This document shows, in pieces, positions 50,101 through 60,180 of a DNA stretch of 64,000 nucleotides. Source of the DNA: Cytidiella melzeri (Eukaryota; Basidiomycota; Agaricomycetes; Polyporales; Irpicaceae); the NCBI GenBank assembly GCA_022592445.1, contig JABYQR010000076.1:62001-126000 (forward strand). Direction: 5' to 3'. Each line of letters begins with the position of its first letter. Position 1 is the stretch's first letter. Below the pieces are notes generated by a model that saw only the letters and a program-made list of their open reading frames with translations, was not told where the DNA came from and did not search any database. Both the position numbers and the translations under genes were made by a program.

Positions 50101-50114
50101 GAAGCGCCGATATT
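50101..50114. repeat. Target-site duplication of the LINE, right copy
   Basis: GAAGCGCCGATATT, identical to 44022-44035, directly after the poly(A). Confidence 0.9.
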
Positions 50115-50236
50115 GATTGCGAAGTTTGGCACACTTCCCTCATATGTCTTACTCAACCTACTAGAAACTCTCAACCTCAACTTTCTGGTAGTTCGGGTGC
50201 TCGAGCTACCGCAGCACAACCAGCTGGTGTACCTAT

Positions 50237-50429
50237 AGGCGTGGTCAATTCTTAGGTGGTTCGTCAGGTCGCTGGTTCGTCGAGTTCGTCGCCACCATTG
50301 GTGGCGTTTCCTGGGGCATGCCGGGCATGCCGAGAATCAGCAGAGATCTCGGACGTGCGCCCTCTCCACTGGCCATCCCACCGTTATGCCAAAAGTGTAT
50401 TGGCTGTCGGGAGTGTCATCAGTATACTA
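50237..50429 (+). repeat. Left terminal inverted repeat of the Harbinger element
   Basis: About 193 bp matching the reverse complement of 55037-55227. It contains a stem GCCACC-ATT-GGTGGC (50291-50305) and the doubled word GGGCATGCCGGGCATGCC (about 50314-50331), possible transposase-binding sites. Confidence 0.9.
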
Positions 50430-50636
50430 CAGCACAAATATTAAGTAGTGTACTGTACTTAAATCTATAAAATACATTGTAGTCGGATTATGCACACTTG
50501 CGCGCACCTCCCGCTCTAGACGCCTAGGATTTCCCACGAGAGCCGATGCAGACGCGACTTGCACGGTTTTTTCGTTCTATCTATTCACACTATTCTCTAC
50601 GACTTACTCAAGAGAGTTGGACTGGGATGTCCAGCT

Positions 50637-52668
50637 ATGGCTGGGGTGCAGTGGGGTAAGTCTTTGCCACTTGTCAGTTTCTACTTTTTTGCTGATTTAT
50701 TCCAGGCCTTGGGAGCAGAATCCCGAATATACCTGCAGGAGGGCTGTTGGAATACCTTCAGGATAACTCAGTGGGCACGGATTTGAATGCATCTGAGGTA
50801 AAGTGCTCATGCAGATGAGTCAAGCAGCAGACTTACCCAATTATCAGGATAACCGTACTGTTTTCCCTTCGCCCGATACACACCGCGCACAACGAGAACA
50901 CGACACCGCGCGCAGAGCCATGGTTGGCACTGTCGGATCGGCCAAGGAGGGGGTCACTGCGGAGCCTCTTGGAGCTCGTGAAGGCCACTCGGAATGTCAG
51001 TACCTTGCTCTACGCAACGACGCGGTACGTATCACAAATCATATGCGGCCGAGCCTTGAGTTGTTTGCTTACATGCTATTCAGCACCAGCGGGGCGGCTC
51101 GTACATGGCCATCCAGCGCCGTGAGGCCGCGCAACTTGGTGCTGAGGTGGACTCTCCTCCAGCTGTCGCTCCTTGCATTGCCTACAACACCGGCCTTGCC
51201 CTCAACACTCACGTCGACGCGAACGCTCGGGCTGACCTCGGAGACGAAGATGATCTGTCTCCCGTGCAGTTCGCTGACGATAATCTGCTGCAAGTTGATG
51301 AAAACTCACTCTCTAATCTGCCTGTGCCGGCCGCATTCACTCCGCTGCTGCCTGAGCTATGCCACTCGCACAACGCTCAGAACCACACCTCCCGCAGGGC
51401 TCACGCAGGTTCACTCGAGCTGCATCCCTCCGACCACCGCATGACAAAACGAGCTCGCCGTGCTGGCCCTGCTCATGGAACAGACACTCATCCGCACTCC
51501 ACTCCGCCGCAGCCCGTGCCCACGCCGGTTCAGAAGAAGGGTTCGCTCGCAACGTCCCGAAAACTGACTAAACCAGCATCAGGCCTGACCAAAGCTGATG
51601 CCAAGAAGGAGGTTGATGAGAACCATGACCGTGTTGCTTGCAGTTGGCCAGAGGACGAAATCAGCAAGTTGCTACACGAGTTACTTGACCCTGACGGTGT
51701 CGTGGGCGCAACTCTCAAAGCTGATCAGCAGCCAAGCAATTATCACTTTAAGAAGGTGAGGTATCTGTTCTCTTGCTCAATGTCATATGAGGTAACATTG
51801 GTGTATAGCTTGCAGCGTCACTGTGGAAAGGTGTCCGCAATGACCAATCGTTGAAGAGTAAGTATGTGCGCATGAGGGCGGAGTTTTCGCAGATCATACA
51901 GCTGGAGTCGTTCACGGGTGGTGGCGGAGATGCTGATACTGTCGACTATGGTAATGAGGGTGCAGTCGATGCCCGGCTGAAGTCTGCAGCCAAGGCTGGA
52001 AAAGAGGTCGGTACACTGACGGGAAAGAGGTATCTCGAGTGGAAGAACAATGGGTGGTATGAGTTGTTCAACAATAGGTGCGTATTTTGTTCCACAGTTG
52101 ACTTATGCTGAGCTGAGGCTTGTTTAGACCTGGAAGCCATGGCGGCTTGGTCCGCAGGCATGCTTTTCGCTCGGGTGCTCTGAGTGATCGCGAAGACCTT
52201 AGTCTCGGGAGTCCTGGCAGTGACGGAGACAATGACAGTGAGTAGGAGCACTTGGAGAGAAATAACAGCCATACTAATAATACCTAAGACTCTGACGTGG
52301 AGATTGTCTCAAAGCCAGCTTTGACTCTTTGCAACTCTGCTCAGGGGTTGAAGACGTCAGCGCCACTTCACCGCCAGCCCGGTGTGCCGATACCAGCTCA
52401 TGTGCCTCGCACACCAAAGACCAAAGCCACATCATCAATGGACACCTTCTTCGAGACAAGTGCTGCAGCAATGACTCACCACACTGCCAATGAGGATCGA
52501 AAGCTCGAGCTTGGAAGACGCAAAATTGAGCATGACATCAAGAAGGACAACTTTGCCATGGCAGAGCGGAAGGTTGCGCAGGCGCGAGAATTTCTCAGTG
52601 ATCCAAATACTGATGAAGTTATCAAAGCCCAAGCACGCAAAGCTATCCAAGAGTTCTTCAACATGTGA
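50637..52668 (+). CDS. Harbinger ORF1, Myb/SANT-like DNA-binding protein
   Basis: Accessory protein that in this superfamily binds the element ends and helps import the transposase. Seven exons by hand (50637-50655, 50706-50797, 50848-51024, 51084-51755, 51809-52077, 52128-52237, 52289-52668), summing exactly to 572 residues. The Myb/SANT-like region is about residues 290-400: WPEDEISKLLHELLDPDGV, then YHFKKLAASLWKGVRND across the splice joint, SKYVRMRAEFSQIIQLE and EWKNNGWYELF. The C-terminal end (NEDRKLELGRRKIEHDIKKD) is a charged helix, probably a coiled coil. The start MAGVQWGLGSRIPNIP was chosen because exon 1 joins exon 2 in frame; a later start cannot be excluded. Confidence 0.75.
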
Positions 52669-52888
52669 ATTTGAGGCTTTCTCTCTAGTTGGTGATAATT
52701 ATACCCAAATTGGTTTTCATTCATTTTGCCCTTACACATCACTTTCATTTGAGCACCTTTGCAAACCATTTCCACAGTCGTTACTTGTTACTCTAATGTC
52801 AGGATTCTAATCACATATATAAGTAATCTATTTCCACAGTCATTACTTGTTTCTCCGTTGTTAGGAATCTTATCACATATATTTTAAT

Positions 52889-54441
52889 CTATGCAGGAAA
52901 TAATCTATCTAGCATCTCATTACGAAACGCAAGGCCTTCAAGACGTAATCTGGTACTGTTCTCTCCATCAGGAATATTAGGCTCTTCATCTCCCACCAAG
53001 TTTCCCCCATAAGCTGGCAACACCTGACCTTCTTCTGGTAAGTCATCAGGAGAGTAGTCTCCAATGACTTCTGGATGATCTCCAATGTCAATGCATATAT
53101 TGTGAATGATCATCAATGCTTCGATAACTCGGTAAACATCGTCAATGTTTTGTGGTGTTGACAGCAGCTTTAGTGCTGGAAATCGGCCCTTGAGCATACC
53201 AAATGCATGTTCCACATATATGCGTTTGTTGGATAGGTTCTTGTTGAATTGTCGTCTACGAACTTTCTCATTTCCACCTGCTTGCTGAATTTCAGGCTCA
53301 TTAAATGGTCGCAACACAAACGGGCTAGATGGATAGCCTATTTTGGACCTTTAATATGCATACAGCAGCCAGCTCAGGAGAGACTGATACTAACCTTTGT
53401 CTGCCAGCAGGTATTCACCAGGTTGGAATAAGAGATGTCGCTGCATCCAAACATATGATCTCTTCCAGATTGTGACATCTGGTACTGATCCTGGCCAACC
53501 ACCCTCAAAAGCCATGAACCTTTTCTGGTGGTCTACAATAGCCTGAATATTAACCTTGCAACACATTAGGATAGATGTTCAGAATACAAATCAAAAATCA
53601 TACCGCAGGAAATTTCTTGCGAGATAAATATGACACTCCTTGTTGGTGTGGCATACTGCTTAGCCGTATTAGGCTTCCATCAACAACACCAATGCATTGA
53701 TCAAACCCATTTTCACCAAAATGCTCCTTTGACTCTGCATGTCGTGCATTATCTCCCCATACTAGTGTCTCTGAACCTAACTCTCGAAGTGCTCGGGTTA
53801 CCCGCCTGAATAGAATAGCTACTGGTGAATAACTTTAAGCTCCTAATAGCTGAGTCACATACCGGCAGAATACATGAACAGTACCTTTGCCAAGGCCCAT
53901 ACGGTGTGCTACAGACTGTGCATTGGAACCAAGCTGGCCATACCGCATGAGGAAGCAGCCTAGCTGGTAACGGACAGGATGCTGCGGCTTTCTTCCAGAT
54001 GATTGGAAGAGATTATTTTCCTCTAGACGTCCAACAAGAAAATCAAAGGTTGTGCGGCTAACACTAGGTTGTTATATATGAGAATCTTTGATAATGGATT
54101 TTCAAATGTATGTTTTACCAAAATTCATGACAGAAATCTCTGTCAGGCCAGGACAGAGCTTTGTTGAAGAAATCATGACATTTTTCAAGCTGGTCGTATT
54201 ATCCTCGAGGGCCTCTGGCATTCTGCAGGTGGGCAATTGCAAGGATGTCTATTCCTAGGCGGCGCAAGAAAGTTGTCACTTCATCTGGAATGTCATCAAG
54301 TGTATCATCTGGCACAAGGCTGTCTATAAGTGCCTCAACATCAATGTCATCCTCGAGTGAGCTTGCAAGAAACTGAAGGTTGGCACTGTGGGCACAGAGA
54401 AGAGCTTGAAGTTGAGTTCGAGAGATAGTATGAGAACTCAT
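52889..54441 (-). pseudogene. Harbinger DDE transposase with one premature stop
   Basis: HARBI1-like DDE_Tnp_4 transposase. On the minus strand it starts MSSHTISRTQLQALLCAHSA at 54441 and meets an in-frame TAA at 54199-54201. It then continues in the same frame as YDQLEKCHDFF into further exons: VRYQLGCFLMRYGQLGSNAQ, then RVTRALRELGSETLVWG, CIGVVDGSLIRL with the first catalytic Asp (near 53680), MAFEGGWPGSVPDVTIWKRS, EYLLADKGYPSSPFVLRPF with the second Asp, and RIYVEHAFGMLKGRFPALKL with the catalytic Glu; it ends RLFPA at 52889. All three catalytic residues are present. Introns of about 50-65 nt separate the blocks. Only the single stop argues against activity; a sequence error or an alternative start after it remains possible. 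Confidence 0.85.
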
Positions 54442-55036
54442 AGCAGCAAGGGAAGTTGAAGACTGCTAGTAATGACAACTTGAGAGGATGTGTTCACTTG
54501 AACAGGGATGTTAACTGTAAGGACCAGAGGAGTTGGAAACAGGGGTGAAAGGGCTATATGGCAACAAGGCAGTGTCCATGTGGTAAAACAAAAGATGTGA
54601 CTATAAACAAAGGGGTCATGAGAGACAAGAAAAGCTTTCAATAGGGGTAAAGTTCATGAGTAGGGCCGCAAAAGTCTATTACACCTACTTTAGACCTAAA
54701 AATACTCGGTTGGCTCTTGAGTTTAGAGTTCAAGAAATTACATTAGTGGCTGCATTCATCCTAAGTGGGCTGATACTGGTTCTAACCTACAAAATATGTA
54801 TGGAAGAAACACTTAGATTTCTCAGCCCTGCTGCTACCCAACTGCATTTTTTGGGCCTTAGGTCTAGGGTCATGGCATTAGCTGTAATTTGAACATGACA
54901 GTATATGGGAAGCTGTGTTATGGAACAACAAAAAGCCCCTGTGGGAAATCATGGGCATCTACAGCAGAGAGGAGCACAGAGTGAACAACATTCCTGGATC
55001 GTATGCATGGTGCTACAGTACAATAGTCAACTTTGT

Positions 55037-55227
55037 CTATACTCCTGAGAGTCCCGACAGACAGTCCACTTTTGGCATAGCGGCGGGATGGCCAGCGGAG
55101 AAGGCGCACGTCCGAGATCTCTACTGATTCTCGGCATGCCCGGCATGCCCCTGGAAACGCCACCAAAGGTGGCGACGAACTCGACGAACCAGCGACCTGA
55201 CGAACCACCTAAGAATTGACCACGCCT
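55037..55227 (-). repeat. Right terminal inverted repeat of the Harbinger element
   Basis: About 191 bp, inverted copy of 50237-50429. The stem GCCACC/GGTGGC is kept while its loop differs (AAA here against ATT on the left, read on the plus strand). It ends 12 bp before the ATG of the F-box gene. Confidence 0.9.
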
Positions 55228-55239
55228 TATAACCTGGAA

Positions 55240-57140
55240 ATGGACAGTCTAAAACGCCGTATCAGAGACTTTATTCTCCGCCTGCGATTTTCCCTTGATT
55301 CCCCTCCGATTGCTCGTGACTACACTAACCACCCTCTTGAGGAATCCACCAGTCCTTTGCCCACTGAGCTCCTTCTTCAAATCTTTGTGCAGATTTCTGT
55401 CGAAGATCTTTTACGATGTCGTAGGGTGAGTTATCAAATCCCTCGTTGAAGCGATGACCGATCTCAGTGGTTAATTCCATCAACCTGTTAGGTATGCAGA
55501 GCGTTCCAGGCAGTCATCGATGGGTCACCTGAGACACAGTACTACATAGAGCTACACGTCTCTGGCTACAAGAACAACAATGCTAACACCACCATGGGAG
55601 CAGAGGCTCGCTTGGAGGCTCTTCAAGCACAGCAACGGTGGTGGAAAGCGCCAAGCGAATCAGTTCAGAACCCGGAAGACTTTGGATGGGCCTCCAATAA
55701 CAGCCACAGCCAGTTCTATGATAATGTGTGGATCCGTTGTACTCCGACTTGGAGGTGTGGGGCAGCGCCCGGGTATAATGCCATACAGTGCATCTGCTTC
55801 GAACAGGCTGCGGACGGGAGGCTACTGGCGGATACCTGGAAATATTCGTTCCCATATATTTTTGAGGCCGTCGCTGCAGACCCATCGCGAGATAGGCTGT
55901 ATGGGTTGGTCATGAACGACGGCGACCCACGGGGCTATAGGTACGCCACAGCTTCGTGCCACACCGCTTGCACGGCTGGTTCAACTTCATCACCAGACTT
56001 CTGACGATGGCTATGTCAGACGGTGCTGTTCTGTCTGAGCAAGTGCTCGAACCCGATGCACTGGGTGATCACATTCAAGTTCCAATCACGATGCATTTCG
56101 AGGAGGAAATCATCGCCGTTGTGACTGAATCCATAAGAGCTTCAGCTGTCCGTGTTACACTCTTGGATCACCAGTCCGGAGTTGCTATAGCTGTAAGCAC
56201 ATACATACCAATCGCAGATAGGTGGTATATGACTGATGATCTCTAGAGTATTTCTCGTGGGACGCGGGTTCACTCCTGGGGGGATTCGGAGCACATTAAG
56301 CTCCAGCTTATCACGAAAAGCTGTTTCCTGCTCCACGTCATGGACTATGGGAACATCATAACGGAAGTATACGTGGTGGCGCCAGCAGCCGCTACACAGC
56401 CACTAAACATACAGCTCGTTGCAACGTTTGAATACCCTACGGTTCACATCGACTTCGACGACAATAAGAGTACCTGCAACTACTACAACCGCTCATTCAC
56501 CGTGGAAAAGTCCCGCTGTGGTGGCCTGATGACTCGGAACGCGCCTCCGCGCCCATTCGTGCGTTCTCATGGTTCAAAGATCCTCTTCATACGGCGCATC
56601 TATGGCTATTCCAGCATCCTTCACTGCGTACAGCTGTCCGTCTTCATGTCTGCAGTGGAAAATTCCCGATCTTCTCACTTGCTCAAACGAGCACCAGTAC
56701 ATCCTTGGAAGTCATGGGGTCCGCGGAATACTCGCTGTTTTCTGGACAGCGTCTCTGGATGTCATTGGAGCTATGGCCACCAAATGATATGTCGAGACAA
56801 TACCTTGCTTGACTTCAGCTCCAGCGACATCGCTCGGGATTTGCGAAATGCGGCTAACAAGGGACATGCCAGCACTGAGGCAAGGCAACCAACCCTACGG
56901 AAGGGAAAGTCGTTCCAGCTTTGGCAAGGGCCTGAAGAACATGAGTCGATTCAGGACCTGGACGACGTAGTCATTCCAGGATACAGTGGGAGGATAGTCC
57001 GACGAGCTACTGTCCTACGGCAAGAAATGTTGTTCTTCCACGATATAATCACTACGCTTCCGTATCGGGAGACGAAGATTCCAGAGGACTTAGATGGGAA
57101 GAGCCGAAAAGCCCACCTGCCTTTCATGAAAGTCGTGTGA
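55240..57140 (+). CDS. F-box protein
   Basis: Probable substrate adaptor of an SCF ubiquitin ligase. Four exons (55240-55425, 55492-55940, 55997-56192, 56247-57140), 574 residues. The F-box is at about residues 43-85: PLPTELLLQIFVQISVEDLL, then RCRRVCRAFQAVIDGSPETQ across the first splice joint. The second intron (56 nt, GTACGC to CACCAG) was needed to keep frame from GDPRGYR into LLTMAMSDGAV. The remainder is a series of beta-strand pairs, as in the propeller-like F-box family abundant in agaricomycetes. The start codon lies 12 bp after the end of the Harbinger element, so the original promoter was displaced by about 5 kb. A decayed fragment of a related gene is at 43020-43140. Confidence 0.78.
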
Positions 57141-57599
57141 CTATGAGTCATGTACTGAATATACTCTTACTGGGTTTTGAATATAGCATCTGAGTCCGTT
57201 TTACTAGTACAGCCACTGTGTTCTGTATGACTTGCTGCCCATGCACAAATGACGGCGCGTTCCCAACTTTCACAATCAGCTTGCTACCTCAGGTCAAAAT
57301 CAATCGACGCAGGTGCGCACGCTCTTCCAAGAACTCAGTCGCTCCCTAGGCAACAACTAGCACATGTATAGATGCTTGATGCAGATGACAGGGCGTGGAA
57401 TGGATCACAGCAGAACAAGTTGCTGCCAACCCATACCTTAGCGGGCCAATGAGTTTAGCATCATGAGTTCAAGACGCAAACTGGACGTAAACTACAGCTA
57501 CAGTTGGTTGATGTGCTGCCCTTTGCGTCCAGAGCGATTGCGGAAAGAAGGATAGTCTCGTGAGAAAACTGATTCGAGTGCTATGGGGCAGTCTGTGCG
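57141..57599. other. Convergent intergenic region, F-box / RS-protein genes
   Basis: Holds the 3' UTRs of two converging genes. From 57368 to the right the sequence is the intact counterpart of the decayed copy at 42183. Confidence 0.5.
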
Positions 57600-58780
57600 T
57601 CAGCCGAAATTCTGTTTCGCCATCTGCATGAACATGTCCATCGTTGCCCGGTCCTTTTGCCTGATGGCATTGGCACGCTCTCGCGCAGCAGCGTCTCGCT
57701 CATCCCTCGCGCCAAATTTACTTTCTTCCTTTCGCTTACGAGCAGCATCCCTACGGGCAATTCTGGGGGGTGAAAGCAAACGACGAGTATATGTGAGTGA
57801 AGGCGCTTATTGAAAGAGAGTTACGCACTGTTGTTGAAAGCTATCGCTGCCACCCATCAAAGTAGACTCATCTGCCTCCAAGCCATCATCCCCCTTGTCC
57901 CTGAACGACCTGTCTGCCTCCCTCTTGGCTCGCTTCTTTTCTAGCATACCTTCACGCCCAACCTCTTTTGGCCCAATCGTATCCTCAATCCTCTCTTTCT
58001 CTTCCTTCTTGTCACGCTTTCTCTTGAGATCTCGTTCATAACCACGTCGAGAGTCTGTGTCTTCACGTGCCAGAGCCAGGTCTGACTGACTAGGGAGCGT
58101 AGGACCTTGAACACGGCCGCTACCACTGGTACTGGCGGATGGTCCGATGTTGGGACGGCCGTTGTTTGCAGCACTTACTTCCTGCCGCGCTGCTCGTAAC
58201 GCCTCTGCGTCAGCTTTGGTGGCTTTTGATGCAAAAGACCATTTGTAGCCAGTTTGGGTGCTGGCAGCTTGGGGTTCTACGCCGTAGTATAACGTTTCTG
58301 TAGAGGCTAACGTGAGACTGAGAGGCACAGACGGCGGATAAAGACATACTGGGTAATTTGCCCCTATTCCATGCCTTTAGAAGAAGTCATCAGTATTGAT
58401 GGGAACTGGGCAGATTCAATGTGGGCATGCGTACCTTCACGAACTTGCGGAAGTATCTGCTCAATCCTTAGTGACTACGATGAGACGAAAGTAAATCACT
58501 TACTTTCGGGACTTGTCGCTGGGCAGCTCGTCAAAGTACTACAGTCGGCATTGTGGTCCATCAGCATACAAATGACATCCACGTAGGCTCGACATACCTT
58601 GTGTTTCTCATCCTTCAGCCACACTCTAAACTCATCGCTGCGTAAGAAGTAGTCCGACTCCGAGATGGGTTTTGCGTCGTTCGGTAGTCTTAAGTCTGTT
58701 TCAGGGGATGCTGAACGGTCTCTAGAGCGAGAACGCGACCGTTCGCGCGACTGCGAACGTTCTTTTCGGCGCGAAGACAT
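57600..58780 (-). CDS. RS-rich conserved protein
   Basis: Six exons on the minus strand (58780-58598, 58538-58504, 58456-58435, 58374-58350, 58297-57829, 57762-57600), summing exactly to 298 residues. The first 25 or so residues are an Arg/Ser dipeptide-rich stretch (RSQSRERSRSRSRDRSAS), as in splicing-related proteins. Next comes a conserved acidic/aromatic helix region (ISESDYFLRSDEFRVWLKDE, KYFDELPSDKSRKYFRKFVK, AWNRGKLP), then YKWSFASK and a highly charged C-terminal half with GPKEVGREGMLEKKRAKREA and a final helix ending MDMFMQMAKQNFG. I recognise the layout as a conserved eukaryotic family of unknown function; a role in RNA processing is inferred only from the RS stretch. Confidence 0.75.
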
Positions 58781-59124
58781 GCAGTCACTGGCAGGGTGTA
58801 GAGTGCTTTAGACGCCAGTGTCCTGGAGTATGGCGAGATATGATCGGGAAGTCGGCGCATCAAGCGCATCAGGTTAGATATGTTTTTCAGAGAAACCCGT
58901 CACTCCGCCCTCCATTCGCCCACACACTCACAAGTTGCGCGGACGCACGGCCCCTACCCTATAAACATAGCACTGTATGTATAGCCGACGACTGCTGGCT
59001 ACCCAGAGCGCTGAATGCAGTTTTATTATACCAGACTGGACGACTTGCGATGCAAGATTTGATATTGGGCTGACACCCGTTTGGTACTCAGTTTCTGATG
59101 TTAATCACGCTTGTCTTGACTTTG
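58781..59124. other. Intergenic region
   Basis: Promoter of the minus-strand RS-protein gene and 3' UTR of the small minus-strand gene to its right. No further feature seen. Confidence 0.45.
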
Positions 59125-59488
59125 CTACAGAAAGCGAGGAGCATTATGGCTAACTTCTGAATGTACAGGGATAGGCTGGAAGGCCATCTCGGAGACGATA
59201 GATGAAGTTGAAGACTCGGTCTCATGATCTTCTGGTGTCGATGTGATTTATGCAAAAAGTGATGTGCTCGTCTCGCTGCCTTCATGAAAATGCAGCTAGC
59301 GGTTTCTCTCGCGCACCGCTGTGCCTCTCCTTTTGACTTGAGCGGTCAATATGTGAGTCTTCCGGTTCACGAATGATAAAGTCGAACTGAACGGCGCGTT
59401 TACAGGACATGAGTCGGGAGCGGGCCCGAAATTCAAGGAGGCGAGCTTGTTGCAGCAAGTCGCCAACCTGGTTTGCTGAACTTGCCAT
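59125..59488 (-). CDS. Small unknown protein
   Basis: Two exons (59488-59317 and 59231-59125) joined by a GTGCGC donor and CACCAG acceptor give 92 residues in one frame: MASSANQVGDLLQQARLLEF, then VQFDFIIREPEDSHIDRSSQ, then an acidic Ser/Thr-rich second exon (EDHETESSTSSIVSEMAFQP). The first half is likely helical, the second disordered. No family recognised. The clean frame across the splice joint is the main support. Confidence 0.5.
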
Positions 59489-60180
59489 GGCGAAAGCTGT
59501 CGATTGAGTGATTGGGCACCACGAGGATACTGACGTCCTGTCAAAACGCACCTGCAGGACTGAACATATTCTTCTCCACTCCAAGTCACCTGCTGTTCGC
59601 TTTCTCGATCCCCGCTCTTCCGTTGTCCCATTTCACGCGATGTTTTCGGCCTTCGCAGCCAACGACGTTCCCGTTCACGTGTCGCTCATGCAGACCTACC
59701 GCCAGCAATAAGAGACTTGGCGTCCGTACAGGTCGATCGTCTATACGGCTCGCTCTTTGACGCCCCGGGCATCAAATCCGCTCGTTATTCGCTTCGTACG
59801 TGTCATGTTTTGGCATTTTCGTGCTGATCCACGTCTTGTTTGGGTGGAAAAGGTCCATCCTCTTCTTTGTGGCGTCTCGCGAAGCACCAGAGGCTGAGAT
59901 GCCGTGCGACATCGAAGCACCGAAAGCCATTCATCACCACCAAATCCTCAACGTATCCTGAGTTTACCTGTTGATCGACCACTGACGGAGTTAGCTTTCG
60001 TGCTTCTCTCTCGGCGTCGTGCTTCTTAACTCCTCCCAACTTGGAATTAATTTCACCAGATGAGGAAACTCAAATGTTTGAATTTAACATCACCCTCCCC
60101 AAAATCGCAGGCGTGAAAGTATATATTCCACCTTCACCCGTTCAACTTCCCTTCACCCCGCCGTCCCCGCCATCCCCAAC
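59489..60180. other. Divergent intergenic region left of the PUF gene
   Basis: About 0.7 kb containing the promoters of the small minus-strand gene and the PUF gene. A frame at 59803-60039 (minus) has no motif or splice neighbours. The last 100 bp before the PUF ATG are pyrimidine-rich (CTTCCCTTCACCCCGCCGTCC), typical of a fungal promoter or leader. Confidence 0.45.

Larger units (their letters stand above)
50237..55227. mobile_element. PIF/Harbinger DNA transposon with long terminal inverted repeats
   Basis: A 4991-bp element with inverted ends: 50237-50429 is repeated in reverse at 55037-55227 with about 90 percent identity by eye, beginning AGGCGTGGTCAATTCTTAGG. A 3-bp TAT borders it on both sides (50234-50236 and 55228-55230), the duplication length expected for PIF/Harbinger. 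It carries the two proteins usual for the superfamily, a Myb/SANT-like DNA-binding protein (plus strand) and a DDE transposase (minus strand), arranged tail to tail. Apart from one in-frame stop in the transposase start region it looks intact, so it is probably recent. Confidence 0.9.

Noticed and set aside
50256..50444. Open frame MVRQVAGSSSSSPPLV, repeated at 54918-55208 on the other strand
   Set aside because: Both copies lie in the inverted ends of the Harbinger element; the similarity is explained by the terminal repeat, not by a gene.
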